64,000 nt of DNA from positions 3,039,001-3,103,000 of the forward strand of contig NZ_CP021431.1 in assembly GCF_002158905.1 (NCBI RefSeq), written 5' to 3'. Positions 50,699-58,452 of the stretch are shown here, one piece after another. Every line of letters starts with the position of its first letter. The first letter of the stretch is position 1. Below the pieces are notes generated by a model, which was given only the letters and a program-made list of their open reading frames with translations, was not told where the DNA came from and did not search any database. The DNA is from Yoonia vestfoldensis (lineage in GTDB: Bacteria > Pseudomonadota > Alphaproteobacteria > Rhodobacterales > Rhodobacteraceae). The translations under genes and the position numbers were made by a program.

Positions 50699-50949
50699 AT
50701 GGTTCCTCCTTGGCTTTATCCGAATCTGTGGGCTTAGCGCGTGAATTTTTCACTAGGCAAACCACCCTGGCTGAGCTGAAGATAAAACTGTCTCATTATC
50801 AAAGAGTTGGCGCGCGCAAGCGTTGGCCGATAGGTGGATTTTAGTATTTTAGTCAAGAATCCACCCAAGCCAAAATCCAGCCAGTTTAGCCAGCTTGGAC
50901 AGCCATCCTGACGGCGATGCTTTTTGGTATCAGCAGAACATGTTAATTC
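50699..50949. repeat. Direct repeat, right copy, bounding the T6SS locus
   Basis: This is the partner of 20178-20457, in the same orientation (shared segments are given there). It is ~30 bp shorter, the missing bases being near its left end. The hairpin GGTGGATT/AATCCACC is kept (50833-50840 and 50857-50864). The minus-strand reading of both copies keeps similar short peptide text (TKI-KST and LIM--FYL), but no proper gene is supported. From here to 51138 I see no gene. Confidence 0.85.
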
Positions 50950-51138
50950 AACACGTAAAAAGGGTTTGACATTTCTAGCCCCCTTGACGTACCCCTTGAT
51001 CATCGGAGATTTGCACCCAGAGGAAAGATCTCGCGGGTGCGTTAAATTCCCCCACATCCCGGACCCCGATCCTGACGCTGGCCATCCCGCCCGCGCCCAT
51101 GCGCATGTCCGCCTTATCCTAGATATGAGACCTGCATT

Positions 51139-52401
51139 ATGGACCTCGTCTTTGCACCGAGCCAGATTGAAAGCTGGCCGATTGCCCGGCTGCACCCTTA
51201 CGTCCGCAATGCCAAGATGCACACCAACGACCAGGTGGCGAAGATCGCGGCAAGCATGGCCAAGTTTGGCTGGACCGTGCCCTGCATGGTGGCTGATGAT
51301 GGCGAGTTGATCGCGGGTCATGGTCGGGTACTGGCCGCAACGATGCTGGGACTGACCGAGGTTCCAGTAATCCGGCTGGGTCATCTGGACGAGGCCGAGC
51401 GTCGGGCCTACCGCATCGCCGACAATAAACTGACTGAGATGGGCGAATGGGATGAAGCCATGCTCCGCGACGAGATCGCGGGGCTGCTGGCTGAGGATTT
51501 TGACCTGACGCTGCTGGGCATGAGCGACGATGATCTGGAAGCGCTGCTGCGGGACCCCGATGCGCTGGGCGCTGATGGCCCAGTCGAGGGTGAGGATGAT
51601 GTTCCAGAGCTGCCGGTGACGCCGGTGTCGGTTCCGGGCGATGTCTGGCATCTGGGCGCACACCGTTTGATTTGCGGCGACAGTACCTCTGCCGATGTGG
51701 TCGGACGGCTTCTTGGCGATGTGAAGCCACAGCTGATGGTCACTGACCCGCCTTACGGCGTGGAATACGATCCCGGGTGGCGTAATAAAGCAGGCGCTGC
51801 AGCAACCAAACGCACCGGCAAGGTACTGAACGACGACCGCGCTGACTGGCGCGAGGCTTGGTCACTGTTCCCTGGTGACGTTGCCTATATCTGGCACGGC
51901 GCGCTGCATGCTGCGACCGTGGCGGAAAGCCTCACGGTGACTGGCTTCAATATCCGCTCGCAAATTATCTGGGCAAAGGACCGGTTGGTGCTGAGCCGCG
52001 GTGACTACCACTGGCAGCACGAGCCCTGCTGGTATGCGGTGCGCGCCAAGGGCAAAGGCCATTGGGCGGGCGACCGGAAGCAGACCACGCTCTGGCAAAT
52101 TGCAAACAAGGATCAGGACGCAGAGACCGTCCACGGCACGCAGAAACCGGTTGAATGCATGCGCCGACCGATCCTGAACAACTCAAGCCCCGGCCAAGCG
52201 GTCTATGAGCCCTTTATGGGATCCGGCACGACGCTGATCGCGGCGGAGACCACCGAGCGCGTGTGCTTCGGGGTCGAGTTGAACCCGGCCTATGTTGATG
52301 TGGCCATCGAGCGCTGGCAGTCGTTCACTGGTAAGGAAGCCTTACTGGCGGAGACCGGCGAGAGCTTCGGCGCCCTCAAGGCAAAGCGGCTGGCAGCGTG
52401 A
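51139..52401 (+). CDS. ParB-domain DNA methyltransferase (phage)
   Basis: The product has 420 residues. An N-terminal ParB/Srx-like nuclease domain (YVRNAKMHTNDQVAKIAASMAKFGW; GHGR at 61-64) is fused to a DNA methylase with DPPY (203-206) and a C-terminal SAM site FMGSG (359-363), the beta-class motif order. Such proteins modify N6-adenine or N4-cytosine and are common in alphaproteobacterial prophages, where they protect phage DNA. It is the first gene after the T6SS locus and its right repeat and belongs with the packaging module by type and direction. Confidence 0.93.
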   Translation: MDLVFAPSQIESWPIARLHPYVRNAKMHTNDQVAKIAASMAKFGWTVPCMVADDGELIAGHGRVLAATMLGLTEVPVIRLGHLDEAERRAYRIADNKLTEMGEWDEAMLRDEIAGLLAEDFDLTLLGMSDDDLEALLRDPDALGADGPVEGEDDVPELPVTPVSVPGDVWHLGAHRLICGDSTSADVVGRLLGDVKPQLMVTDPPYGVEYDPGWRNKAGAAATKRTGKVLNDDRADWREAWSLFPGDVAYIWHGALHAATVAESLTVTGFNIRSQIIWAKDRLVLSRGDYHWQHEPCWYAVRAKGKGHWAGDRKQTTLWQIANKDQDAETVHGTQKPVECMRRPILNNSSPGQAVYEPFMGSGTTLIAAETTERVCFGVELNPAYVDVAIERWQSFTGKEALLAETGESFGALKAKRLAA

Positions 52402-52613
52402 TGGCGTCTTTACGTTTCGGCCAGTGACATGAGTTGCAATATTCTACATTGCAGAATTGCCGCCAAAACTGTCGCAGCCATGGCTGCTGGCAGACCACCG
52501 CAAACGCTGATGCGCCTTGACCAATTTGTCTTGGTCAATGAAGCTTCAAAAAGATACTGCGCGCGATGACCAGTTGACTGACCTCCAGCAGCAAAGTGCA
52601 AAGAAAGCGGAAG

Positions 52614-53216
52614 ATGATGTCTGACCTTCATGTTGTTCCAGCCTGCCATGGCCGTGCAGTGCATTTGTCAAAAGGGCAAGCGATCCAGATCATCAACACC
52701 CATGGCCAACAGGTTGTCGATACGTGGTGCTTTAATGCCCATGACATGTCCGAGTTCATGTCGATGGAACATCTGCATGCTACGCTTCAGGGTATCTTCC
52801 CCGCAAAGTTCGACGGGCTGACGACCAACCGTCGGCGGCCTATTTTGATCATGGAGGAAGATACATCACCAGGCCGGCATGACACGGTGATCGCGGCTTG
52901 TGATGTCCACCGCTATGCCGCACTGGGCTGCACGCAGTACCATAACAATTGCACCGATAATCTGCACGCAGCACTTGCGCAGATTGATCGACGGGCAACT
53001 GATTGCCCAGCACCGTTGAACTTATGGATGAACATTCCCGTCGGCCCTGATGGCAAAATCACATGGGGAGAGCCACTCAGCAAGCCAGGAGATCATGTGA
53101 TCTTGCGTGCCATGATCGATTGCATCGTGGTCATGTCCGCCTGTCCACAAGATTTGATCCCGATTAACGGTGCGGCGTGTAAACCAACTGAAGTGCACTA
53201 TCGCCTGCTGGACTAA
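52614..53216 (+). CDS. DUF1989 / urea carboxylase-associated family protein
   Basis: The product has 200 residues from the ATG at 52614 (ATG 52617 also possible). Family hallmarks are GQAIQIINTHGQQVVDTWCFNAHDMSEFMSMEHLHA, then GRHDTVIAACDVHRYAALG and NLWMNIPVGPDGKI. DUF1989 proteins accompany urea carboxylase/allophanate and carboxyguanidine metabolism. There are no such genes nearby, so this metabolic gene appears to be a solitary passenger in the prophage. The Cys, His and Glu residues that could bind a metal are present. Confidence 0.85.
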   Translation: MMSDLHVVPACHGRAVHLSKGQAIQIINTHGQQVVDTWCFNAHDMSEFMSMEHLHATLQGIFPAKFDGLTTNRRRPILIMEEDTSPGRHDTVIAACDVHRYAALGCTQYHNNCTDNLHAALAQIDRRATDCPAPLNLWMNIPVGPDGKITWGEPLSKPGDHVILRAMIDCIVVMSACPQDLIPINGAACKPTEVHYRLLD

Positions 53217-53233
53217 CCCACTGTCACGCAGGA

Positions 53234-53791
53234 TCAGATTGATTGCTGATCGATCCGGTATACCCGTCCTCGGTCAGCCTGCTTTGCGGAAGTAACAGCT
53301 AAGCCAAACTTCTTGCTCAAGACACCCGAGATCATGCCTCTGGCGCTGTGCGGCGCCCAGCCCGTCCTTTCGACGATCTCGCCGATGCTCGCCCCTTCAG
53401 GGCGCTGCAAAAGCGCAATGACTTCTGCCTGCTTGGTGCCGCTACGCGGCGTCGGCGTCAGTGTCGGAATCTTGGAACTTGCCTTTTCAGCAGCGCGATT
53501 GCGGACTGCTGCCATTGTTTTAACAACCACTGGCTCAATCCCGACCGCCAGCATCCCTGCGTCGGTCACCACCAGCGTGGTGGCATGACCATCGCCGGTT
53601 TCGCGCCAGAGCGGCTCGCCATTGCGCATGTCGGCATCGACTTCTTCGAGCCAGCCCTGCGCGATCATGGTGGACACGGACATCTTTGCGGCAGCGCCGT
53701 GCAACCCTTCCGGCAAGGGCATCGCCAGATTGTCAGGGCGGTTTGCTGCGCGACTGAGGATAAGGGTCTGGGTATCGGTGAGTTTGGGCAT
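53234..53791 (-). CDS. DUF3489-domain phage protein
   Basis: The product has 185 residues. The C-terminal DUF3489 region (RSGTKQAEVIALLQRPEGASIGEIVERTGWAPHSARGMISGVLSKKFGLAV) is a winged-helix-like DNA-binding fold. The N-terminal half (LTDTQTLILSRAANRP) also resembles a regulatory winged helix. It is often found beside phage methylase and terminase genes. It lies at the end of a run of minus-strand genes that faces the plus-strand methylase side. Function probably regulatory. Confidence 0.85.
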   Translation of the reverse strand: MPKLTDTQTLILSRAANRPDNLAMPLPEGLHGAAAKMSVSTMIAQGWLEEVDADMRNGEPLWRETGDGHATTLVVTDAGMLAVGIEPVVVKTMAAVRNRAAEKASSKIPTLTPTPRSGTKQAEVIALLQRPEGASIGEIVERTGWAPHSARGMISGVLSKKFGLAVTSAKQADRGRVYRIDQQSI

Positions 53792-53831
53792 CTGGGCCTC
53801 CTGTCAGGATTGGGGGAATTTAGTTTTGCGT

Positions 53832-54233
53832 TCAGTCAGGCTCGGCCATAGCGGCGGCGACGGCGAAGTGCTGCACCCAGCCTGTCAGGTAGGGCAGCCC
53901 TGCGGGTATCCCCTCCTCACGCTCGGTCTGGCGGCTGATATGCCAGTCCTGCCAGCGGCGGATCGCTGACTTGATGGCGGGCTCAAGACCAATGTTGCCG
54001 CCCGTCATGTTGCCGACGACATCATCGGCAAAATGGCGACCCATGCGGCTATCCAGAAAGTAACGAATGCCGATCATTTCGTCCTCGCTGGCGGCGCAGA
54101 TGGCCTCGGCGATCATGCATGATGCCAGCGCCCAGACCTCGGCGCTGCGGCGGTCGCGCAGCGGGAAAACAGTCATGGCGCGGAAGAATCCATAATCCTC
54201 GTTGCGACTGGGCAGAATGGCTGGCGCGGTCAT
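53832..54233 (-). CDS. Hypothetical phage protein
   Basis: The product has 133 residues from the ATG at 54233 overlapping the upstream stop (ATGA). Helical and soluble (AEVWALASCMIAEAICAASEDEMIGIRYFLDSRMGRHFADDVVGN). No family recognised, no membrane segment. It is part of a five-gene minus-strand cassette (53234-54937) that transcribes against the surrounding phage genes. Confidence 0.65.
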   Translation of the reverse strand: MTAPAILPSRNEDYGFFRAMTVFPLRDRRSAEVWALASCMIAEAICAASEDEMIGIRYFLDSRMGRHFADDVVGNMTGGNIGLEPAIKSAIRRWQDWHISRQTEREEGIPAGLPYLTGWVQHFAVAAAMAEPD

Positions 54234-54511
54234 CGGCCAACCCTCCACTCAACCCAGCAGCCTTGCTCCCACACATAAGTGTAGCAAAAGTCGCAGCGCG
54301 GTTCGGGATGGATTACAGGCGCGCGAGCAGGAGCAAAGCAATCGAGCGCGTCGGTACTGACGTGGCGGATTTCGCGGGCGGCCAGAATGTCCTCGGGCGT
54401 CCAGCGCGCCAGCGCTGGCAGCATGTGAGAGGGGTAGCCGTCGAAGTGGCAGTAAACATGAGCCCATGTTTTGGGCCCCGTCTGGATGGCGATCTGTGCA
54501 CGCGTGCTCAT
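54230..54511 (-). CDS. Small hypothetical phage protein
   Basis: The product has 93 residues: MSTRAQIAIQTGPKTWAHVY, then CHFDGYPSHMLPALARW, and a Cys pair in RCDFCYTY. The CHFDGYPSHMLPAL block is familiar from unannotated phage proteins, but I know no function. ATGA overlap with the next gene; 13 bp after the previous one. Confidence 0.65.
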   Translation of the reverse strand: MSTRAQIAIQTGPKTWAHVYCHFDGYPSHMLPALARWTPEDILAAREIRHVSTDALDCFAPARAPVIHPEPRCDFCYTYVWEQGCWVEWRVGR

Positions 54512-54524
54512 GTTCTGTCCTCCG

Positions 54525-54743
54525 TCAAATCAGCGTCAGCTCGGCCAACACGGCGCAGGCGGCAGCAAGCTGGCTGGTCGGCAGTTCGATCTTGATGTGG
54601 CTGATCACGTCCGAGGCCTCGGCGGTGATCCCGTCCTCGCGCAGCGCTGTCTCGATTGCCGCGGCGATGGCGTCAGGTCGGCTGCGGTCGAAATGATCCG
54701 GCAGTGCGACGTGGTCGACGCGAATGGTTGTGGTGGCGGTCAC
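54525..54743 (-). CDS. Small hypothetical phage protein
   Basis: The product has 72 residues from the GTG at 54743, with GAGAGG six bases upstream; an earlier TTG at 54758 is less likely. Sequence VTATTTIRVDHVALPDHF, then an acidic/helical remainder. No family recognised. Same minus-strand cassette. Confidence 0.55.
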   Translation of the reverse strand: MTATTTIRVDHVALPDHFDRSRPDAIAAAIETALREDGITAEASDVISHIKIELPTSQLAAACAVLAELTLI

Positions 54744-54754
54744 GGTCCGGCCTC

Positions 54755-54937
54755 TCAATTTTGGTGGTCGATCATGGCAAGAATGGCGATTGCCATCCCG
54801 CCGAGGTATTCGCTGCGGCGAAAGACGATGTCGTCGATCTCGCCGGCGCTGGTGATGGTGGGATCGACTGCCAGGCTGTCTGCCATGTGCGGCAGGATGC
54901 GGCGGGTCTCAGCGTTGTAGCGTTCTGCAAGGGTCAT
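54755..54937 (-). CDS. Small hypothetical phage protein
   Basis: The product has 60 residues: MTLAERYNAETRRILPHMAD, then SAGEIDDIVFRRSEYLGGMAIAILAMIDHQN. It has a weakly hydrophobic C-terminus that is too short for a clear membrane call. It is the first gene of the minus-strand cassette, with the AT-rich divergent spacer just upstream. Confidence 0.55.
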   Translation of the reverse strand: MTLAERYNAETRRILPHMADSLAVDPTITSAGEIDDIVFRRSEYLGGMAIAILAMIDHQN

Positions 54938-55059
54938 GGTTTTGTCTCCGGTCAGGCGTGTTTGCGTGAGACCAGATTCGCTCTATCGCGAAGTGTAATC
55001 AACTCAATTAGATCAATAACTCTGTTTATTTACAATGCGTTGAGGACAAACCAATCGCC
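54938..55059. promoter_or_regulatory. AT-rich divergent spacer between the minus-strand cassette and the terminase operon
   Basis: These 122 bp are the most AT-rich part of the right-hand phage module (around 54995-55040) and separate two oppositely transcribed gene sets. They probably hold both promoters, including the late packaging promoter. No clear operator repeat was found. Confidence 0.45.
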
Positions 55060-55629
55060 ATGGAAGGACTGTCTGAACGCGCCTATGCAGAGCACGCCGG
55101 TCTGTCGCGCGGCGCCGTGCAGAAGGCCCGCAAGAACGGGCGGTTGGTGCTGTTTGCAGACGGGTCCATCAATGCGCTGGCGTCAGATGCACGGCGTGGC
55201 GCGATGACGGATCCGGATCAGCAGATGCGCTCGCGGGGCAGTTTGGGCGCTGGGAGTGATGGTGGAGCGATCGGGGGCGGCAGCGTCTCCGGTCCAGGAG
55301 ACAGCACCTCGTATCTCAAGGCGCGCACAGCGCTGACCGTTTATCAGGCGCAAGAGCGGCAGCTATCGATCCAGCGCAAGAAAGGCGTGCTGGTTGATCG
55401 CGCGCGCGCCGAGACGCTGGTGTTTCGTCTTGCGCGCCAGGAGCGCGATACATGGGTGACCTGGCCAACCCGTGTGGCAGCCCTGATGGCCGCGCAATTA
55501 TCCGCAGAGATGGAGAAGGTATCGGGGGTACCTGTGACAATCGAGACTGCGATCCTGCAAAGGGTGCTGGAAACCCATGTCCGAGAGCAGCTCAACGCCC
55601 TGGCAGACCTCCGCGTCTCGCTTGAATGA
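55060..55629 (+). CDS. Terminase small subunit-like protein
   Basis: The product has 189 residues. An N-terminal helix-turn-helix (LSERAYAEHAGLSRGAVQKARKNGRL) is followed by a Gly/Ser-rich linker and a coiled C-terminus (QERQLSIQRKKGVLVDRARAETLVFRLARQERD), the Nu1-like layout of a small terminase that recognises packaging DNA. It lies directly upstream of, and overlaps by 53 bp, the large terminase. Confidence 0.85.
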   Translation: MEGLSERAYAEHAGLSRGAVQKARKNGRLVLFADGSINALASDARRGAMTDPDQQMRSRGSLGAGSDGGAIGGGSVSGPGDSTSYLKARTALTVYQAQERQLSIQRKKGVLVDRARAETLVFRLARQERDTWVTWPTRVAALMAAQLSAEMEKVSGVPVTIETAILQRVLETHVREQLNALADLRVSLE

Positions 55630-57640
55630 CGGACGTGATTGGAACGCTGATCAGGGCCTGAACGATGGCGAGCTGACCGAGGGCCTTGATCTCGGCTTTG
55701 ATGGCGCCGAGGATATCCTGCGTGTCTGGCGCCGCGGCATACGGCCAGATCCGGACCTGACGGTGTCGCAATGGGCGGATGCGCATCGCAAGCTGTCCTC
55801 GCGGGCAAGCGCCGAGCCCGGACAATATCGTACATCGCGGACGCCTTATCTGCGTGCCATCATGGATGCGCTCTCACCCGGTCATCCGGCGCAGCGTGTC
55901 ACGTTTATGAAAGCGGCGCAGGTTGGGGCGACGGAAGCAGGGAATAACTGGATCGGCTTTGTGATCCATCACGCGCCGGGGCCGATGCTGGCCGTGCTGC
56001 CAACGGTCGAGATGGCCAAGCGCACATCGCGTGGCAGGATTGATCCGCTGATTGAAGACAGCCCCGCGCTGAAAGAACGGGTCCAGCCGGCGCGGTCGCG
56101 CGATGCGGGCAATTCGATGCTCTCCAAGGAGTTTCCGGGCGGCATTCTTGTGCTCACCGGGGCGAACTCGGCAACCGGCCTGCGCTCGATGCCAGCACGC
56201 TATGTGTTTCTGGACGAGGTTGACGCCTATCCAGCTTCAGCAGATGAAGAAGGTGATCCGGTCACACTGGCAGAAGCGCGAACCACCACCTTTGCGCACC
56301 GGCGCAAGGTGTTCATGGTCTCAACCCCGACGATCCGGGGGCTGAGCCGGATCGAGCGCGAGTTTGAAGCCAGCGACCAGAGGCGGTATTTCGTGCCCTG
56401 CCCGCATTGTGGCCATCAGCAATGGCTGCAGTTCGAGCGGCTGCGCTGGGCGAAAGGCAAACCTGAGACGGCCGCCTATCATTGTGCCGGCTGCGAACGG
56501 CCCATCGTCGAACACCACAAGACGCAGATGCTGGAGCGTGGCGAATGGCGGGCGACGGCAGTGTCGGATAACCCGCACGCTATCGGCTTCCACCTCTCGG
56601 CGCTCTATTCGCCGATTGGCTGGAAAAGCTGGGAGCAGATCGCGCGGGACTGGCTGGCCGCCCAAGGCTCCGACGAGATGCTGCGCGCCGCGCGCAACAC
56701 GCTGTTGGGCGAGACTTGGGTTGAGAGCGGCGAGGCACCGGAATGGCAGCGGCTGGCGGATCGGCGCTTTGCTTTCTCGGCGCAGATCCCCGCAGGTGGG
56801 TTGTTCCTGACCGCCGGGGCCGACGTGCAAAAAGACCGCATTGAGGTCGATGTCTGGGCCTGGGGCCGCGGGCTGGAAAGCTGGCTCGTCGATCACATCG
56901 TCATTCCGGGCGGGCCGGATGATCCGGCCTGCTGGGATAAGCTGAGTGCGTTGCTGGGCCGGACATGGACGCATCAGAACGGTGCGATCATGACGCTGGC
57001 AAAGCTTGCAATCGACACCGGCTACGAGTCCGCCGCCGTCTATGCCTGGGCGCGCAAGCAGGGCATCGCGCAGGTCGCACCCGTCAAAGGCTTGGAAGGG
57101 TTCAACAGGGCCACGCCAGTATCAGGGCCAACATTCGTGGATGCCACGGTAAATGGCCGCAAGCTCAAGCGCGGTGCGCGGCTCTGGACGGTGGCCACGG
57201 CCACCTTCAAGGCCGAGACCTATCGGTATCTGCGTATCGAGAGACCGTCTGACGAGGATCGGGCGCTGGGCGCGGCAACCCCCCCAGGAACCATCCACCT
57301 CCCCGACTGGGTAGACAGCGAATGGCTCAAGCAGCTGGTGGCCGAGCAGCTGGTCACCGTGCGCAACAAGCGCGGCTACGCCCGCCAGGAATGGCAAAAG
57401 CTCCGCGAACGCAACGAGGCGCTGGATACACGGGTCTATGCACGCGCCGCCGCCTGGATTCTTGGGGCCGACCGCTTTGATGAGCGCATGTGGCGACAGC
57501 TGGAGAAACAGGCTGGGGTCGAGACATTGGCGACCGTGGCACAACCCGAGACTGACAAAGCAACAGAACCGCAAGCTGGACGTATCACCACCCCGCGGCG
57601 GCGCGGCTGGAAGATCAGCACGCCCAAATACATGGAGTAA
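55577..57640 (+). CDS. Terminase large subunit, GpA family
   Basis: The product has 687 residues; TTG at 55622 would shorten the overlap with the small subunit. The ATPase part has a GpA-type Walker A (MKAAQVGATE, 111-120) and Walker B VFLDEVDAYP (210-219). A zinc-finger-like CPHCG with a second Cys pair (CAGCERP) follows, then the nuclease half. GpA-type terminases cut and pump DNA into the prohead in lambda-like phages. Length is normal. Confidence 0.95.
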   Translation: MSESSSTPWQTSASRLNDGRDWNADQGLNDGELTEGLDLGFDGAEDILRVWRRGIRPDPDLTVSQWADAHRKLSSRASAEPGQYRTSRTPYLRAIMDALSPGHPAQRVTFMKAAQVGATEAGNNWIGFVIHHAPGPMLAVLPTVEMAKRTSRGRIDPLIEDSPALKERVQPARSRDAGNSMLSKEFPGGILVLTGANSATGLRSMPARYVFLDEVDAYPASADEEGDPVTLAEARTTTFAHRRKVFMVSTPTIRGLSRIEREFEASDQRRYFVPCPHCGHQQWLQFERLRWAKGKPETAAYHCAGCERPIVEHHKTQMLERGEWRATAVSDNPHAIGFHLSALYSPIGWKSWEQIARDWLAAQGSDEMLRAARNTLLGETWVESGEAPEWQRLADRRFAFSAQIPAGGLFLTAGADVQKDRIEVDVWAWGRGLESWLVDHIVIPGGPDDPACWDKLSALLGRTWTHQNGAIMTLAKLAIDTGYESAAVYAWARKQGIAQVAPVKGLEGFNRATPVSGPTFVDATVNGRKLKRGARLWTVATATFKAETYRYLRIERPSDEDRALGAATPPGTIHLPDWVDSEWLKQLVAEQLVTVRNKRGYARQEWQKLRERNEALDTRVYARAAAWILGADRFDERMWRQLEKQAGVETLATVAQPETDKATEPQAGRITTPRRRGWKISTPKYME

Positions 57641-57937
57641 TCAGAAGCCAGAGAACACCATATCGAGGGCGCCTCGGATCTCGTAGTCGGATGAGCGAAG
57701 ATCAGCGACAGACCCACCCTTGAGCAGCGCCGACGGGATCGCAGCCATCTCAGCCGTGTGAAGAACGTATGTTGCACCCTCGATCTTGAAGACTGGCTCG
57801 AGGCGCCCGATGGCCTTTGGCCCTGAACCTGCTGGTATGAGCGGCGCCACCACGCGTGTACCGGTCTCGATAAGATCTGTCTGCAGGTCGAGAACAAATC
57901 GACCACCGGCGATATGATAAACCTGGAACTGTGCCAT
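57641..57937 (-). CDS. ccdB: CcdB-type toxin
   Basis: The product has 98 residues from the ATG at 57937, overlapping the ccdA stop (TGATG). MAQFQVYHIAGGRFVLDLQT, then TRVVAPLIPAG, GRLEPVFKIEGATYVLHTAEMAAIPS and the end ALDMVFSGF are CcdB features, including the terminal hydrophobic-Gly-Phe region needed for gyrase poisoning. The pair is inverted relative to the phage head genes and sits between terminase and gpW. Confidence 0.9.
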   Translation of the reverse strand: MAQFQVYHIAGGRFVLDLQTDLIETGTRVVAPLIPAGSGPKAIGRLEPVFKIEGATYVLHTAEMAAIPSALLKGGSVADLRSSDYEIRGALDMVFSGF

Positions 57938-58182
57938 CAGTCGAGCTTCAGAACCTGAATATCCGATAAGGGCGTTCCATTCGCTTCGATCCAGGCACAA
58001 CGCTCTGCGATGGCTGATGCATTCTCTTGAGCCCAAGCCTTTGCTTTTGCCAAGCGGACGGCTTCGGCGACTGCAGCGTCACTGATCGCCGAAACATTAA
58101 GACCAAACTCCCGCGCGGCGGCTAAGTTTGCGGCCGTCAGGGTGATGTTGGTGCGTTGTTTTTCTGTTGTAGCGTGCTGCAT
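57937..58182 (-). CDS. ccdA: CcdA-type antitoxin
   Basis: The product has 81 residues from the ATG at 58182 (MQHATTEKQRTNITLTAANLAA), preceded by GGAGG. It has a ribbon-helix-helix N-terminus and a C-terminal toxin-wrapping tail (ENASAIAERCAWIEANGTPLSDIQVLKL), the CcdA shape. It overlaps ccdB. It would repress its own promoter and hold the gyrase toxin. Confidence 0.88.
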   Translation of the reverse strand: MQHATTEKQRTNITLTAANLAAAREFGLNVSAISDAAVAEAVRLAKAKAWAQENASAIAERCAWIEANGTPLSDIQVLKLD

Positions 58183-58210
58183 CGGGCCCTCCTGACACAT
58201 ACTGAATATA

Positions 58211-58225
58211 CACACTCAAAGTGTG
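58211..58225. promoter_or_regulatory. Palindrome in the ccdAB promoter, probable CcdA operator
   Basis: CACACT-CAA-AGTGTG (six-bp arms, three-base spacer) lies 28 bp upstream of the ccdA ATG and 17 bp before the divergent gpW gene. It is a good candidate for antitoxin autoregulation; binding is inferred. Confidence 0.5.
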
Positions 58226-58242
58226 CCATACAAGTGAGTTCC

Positions 58243-58452
58243 ATGACCCTCGATGAGATGAAACTCCGCCACAGTGCGCTGCTGGCCGCGCGCTACAGCG
58301 GCACACGGTCGGTCAGCTATGACGGCAAGACAGTAAATTACGGCTCTGATGCCGAACTCGCGGCCGCGATCGGAGATATCGAACGGCGCATCGCCAAGCT
58401 GGAACGCGGCGCTGGGCGCATCTTGCGTCCCTATGCTGTGAAGGATCTGTGA
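58243..58452 (+). CDS. gpW-like head-tail joining protein
   Basis: The product has 69 residues from the ATG at 58243: MTLDEMKLRHSALLAARYSG, TRSVSYDGKTVNYGSDAELAAAI and ERRIAKLERGAGRI. This is the lambda gpW fold (small, helical with a beta hairpin) found just before the portal. Frame upstream (to 58156) runs over ccdA and is not coding. Confidence 0.88.
   Translation: MTLDEMKLRHSALLAARYSGTRSVSYDGKTVNYGSDAELAAAIGDIERRIAKLERGAGRILRPYAVKDL

Noticed and set aside
50734-51663. 309-codon minus-strand frame running from the right repeat under the methylase
   Set aside because: It spans repeat, promoter and the antisense of a firm DNA methyltransferase gene; no coherent protein.
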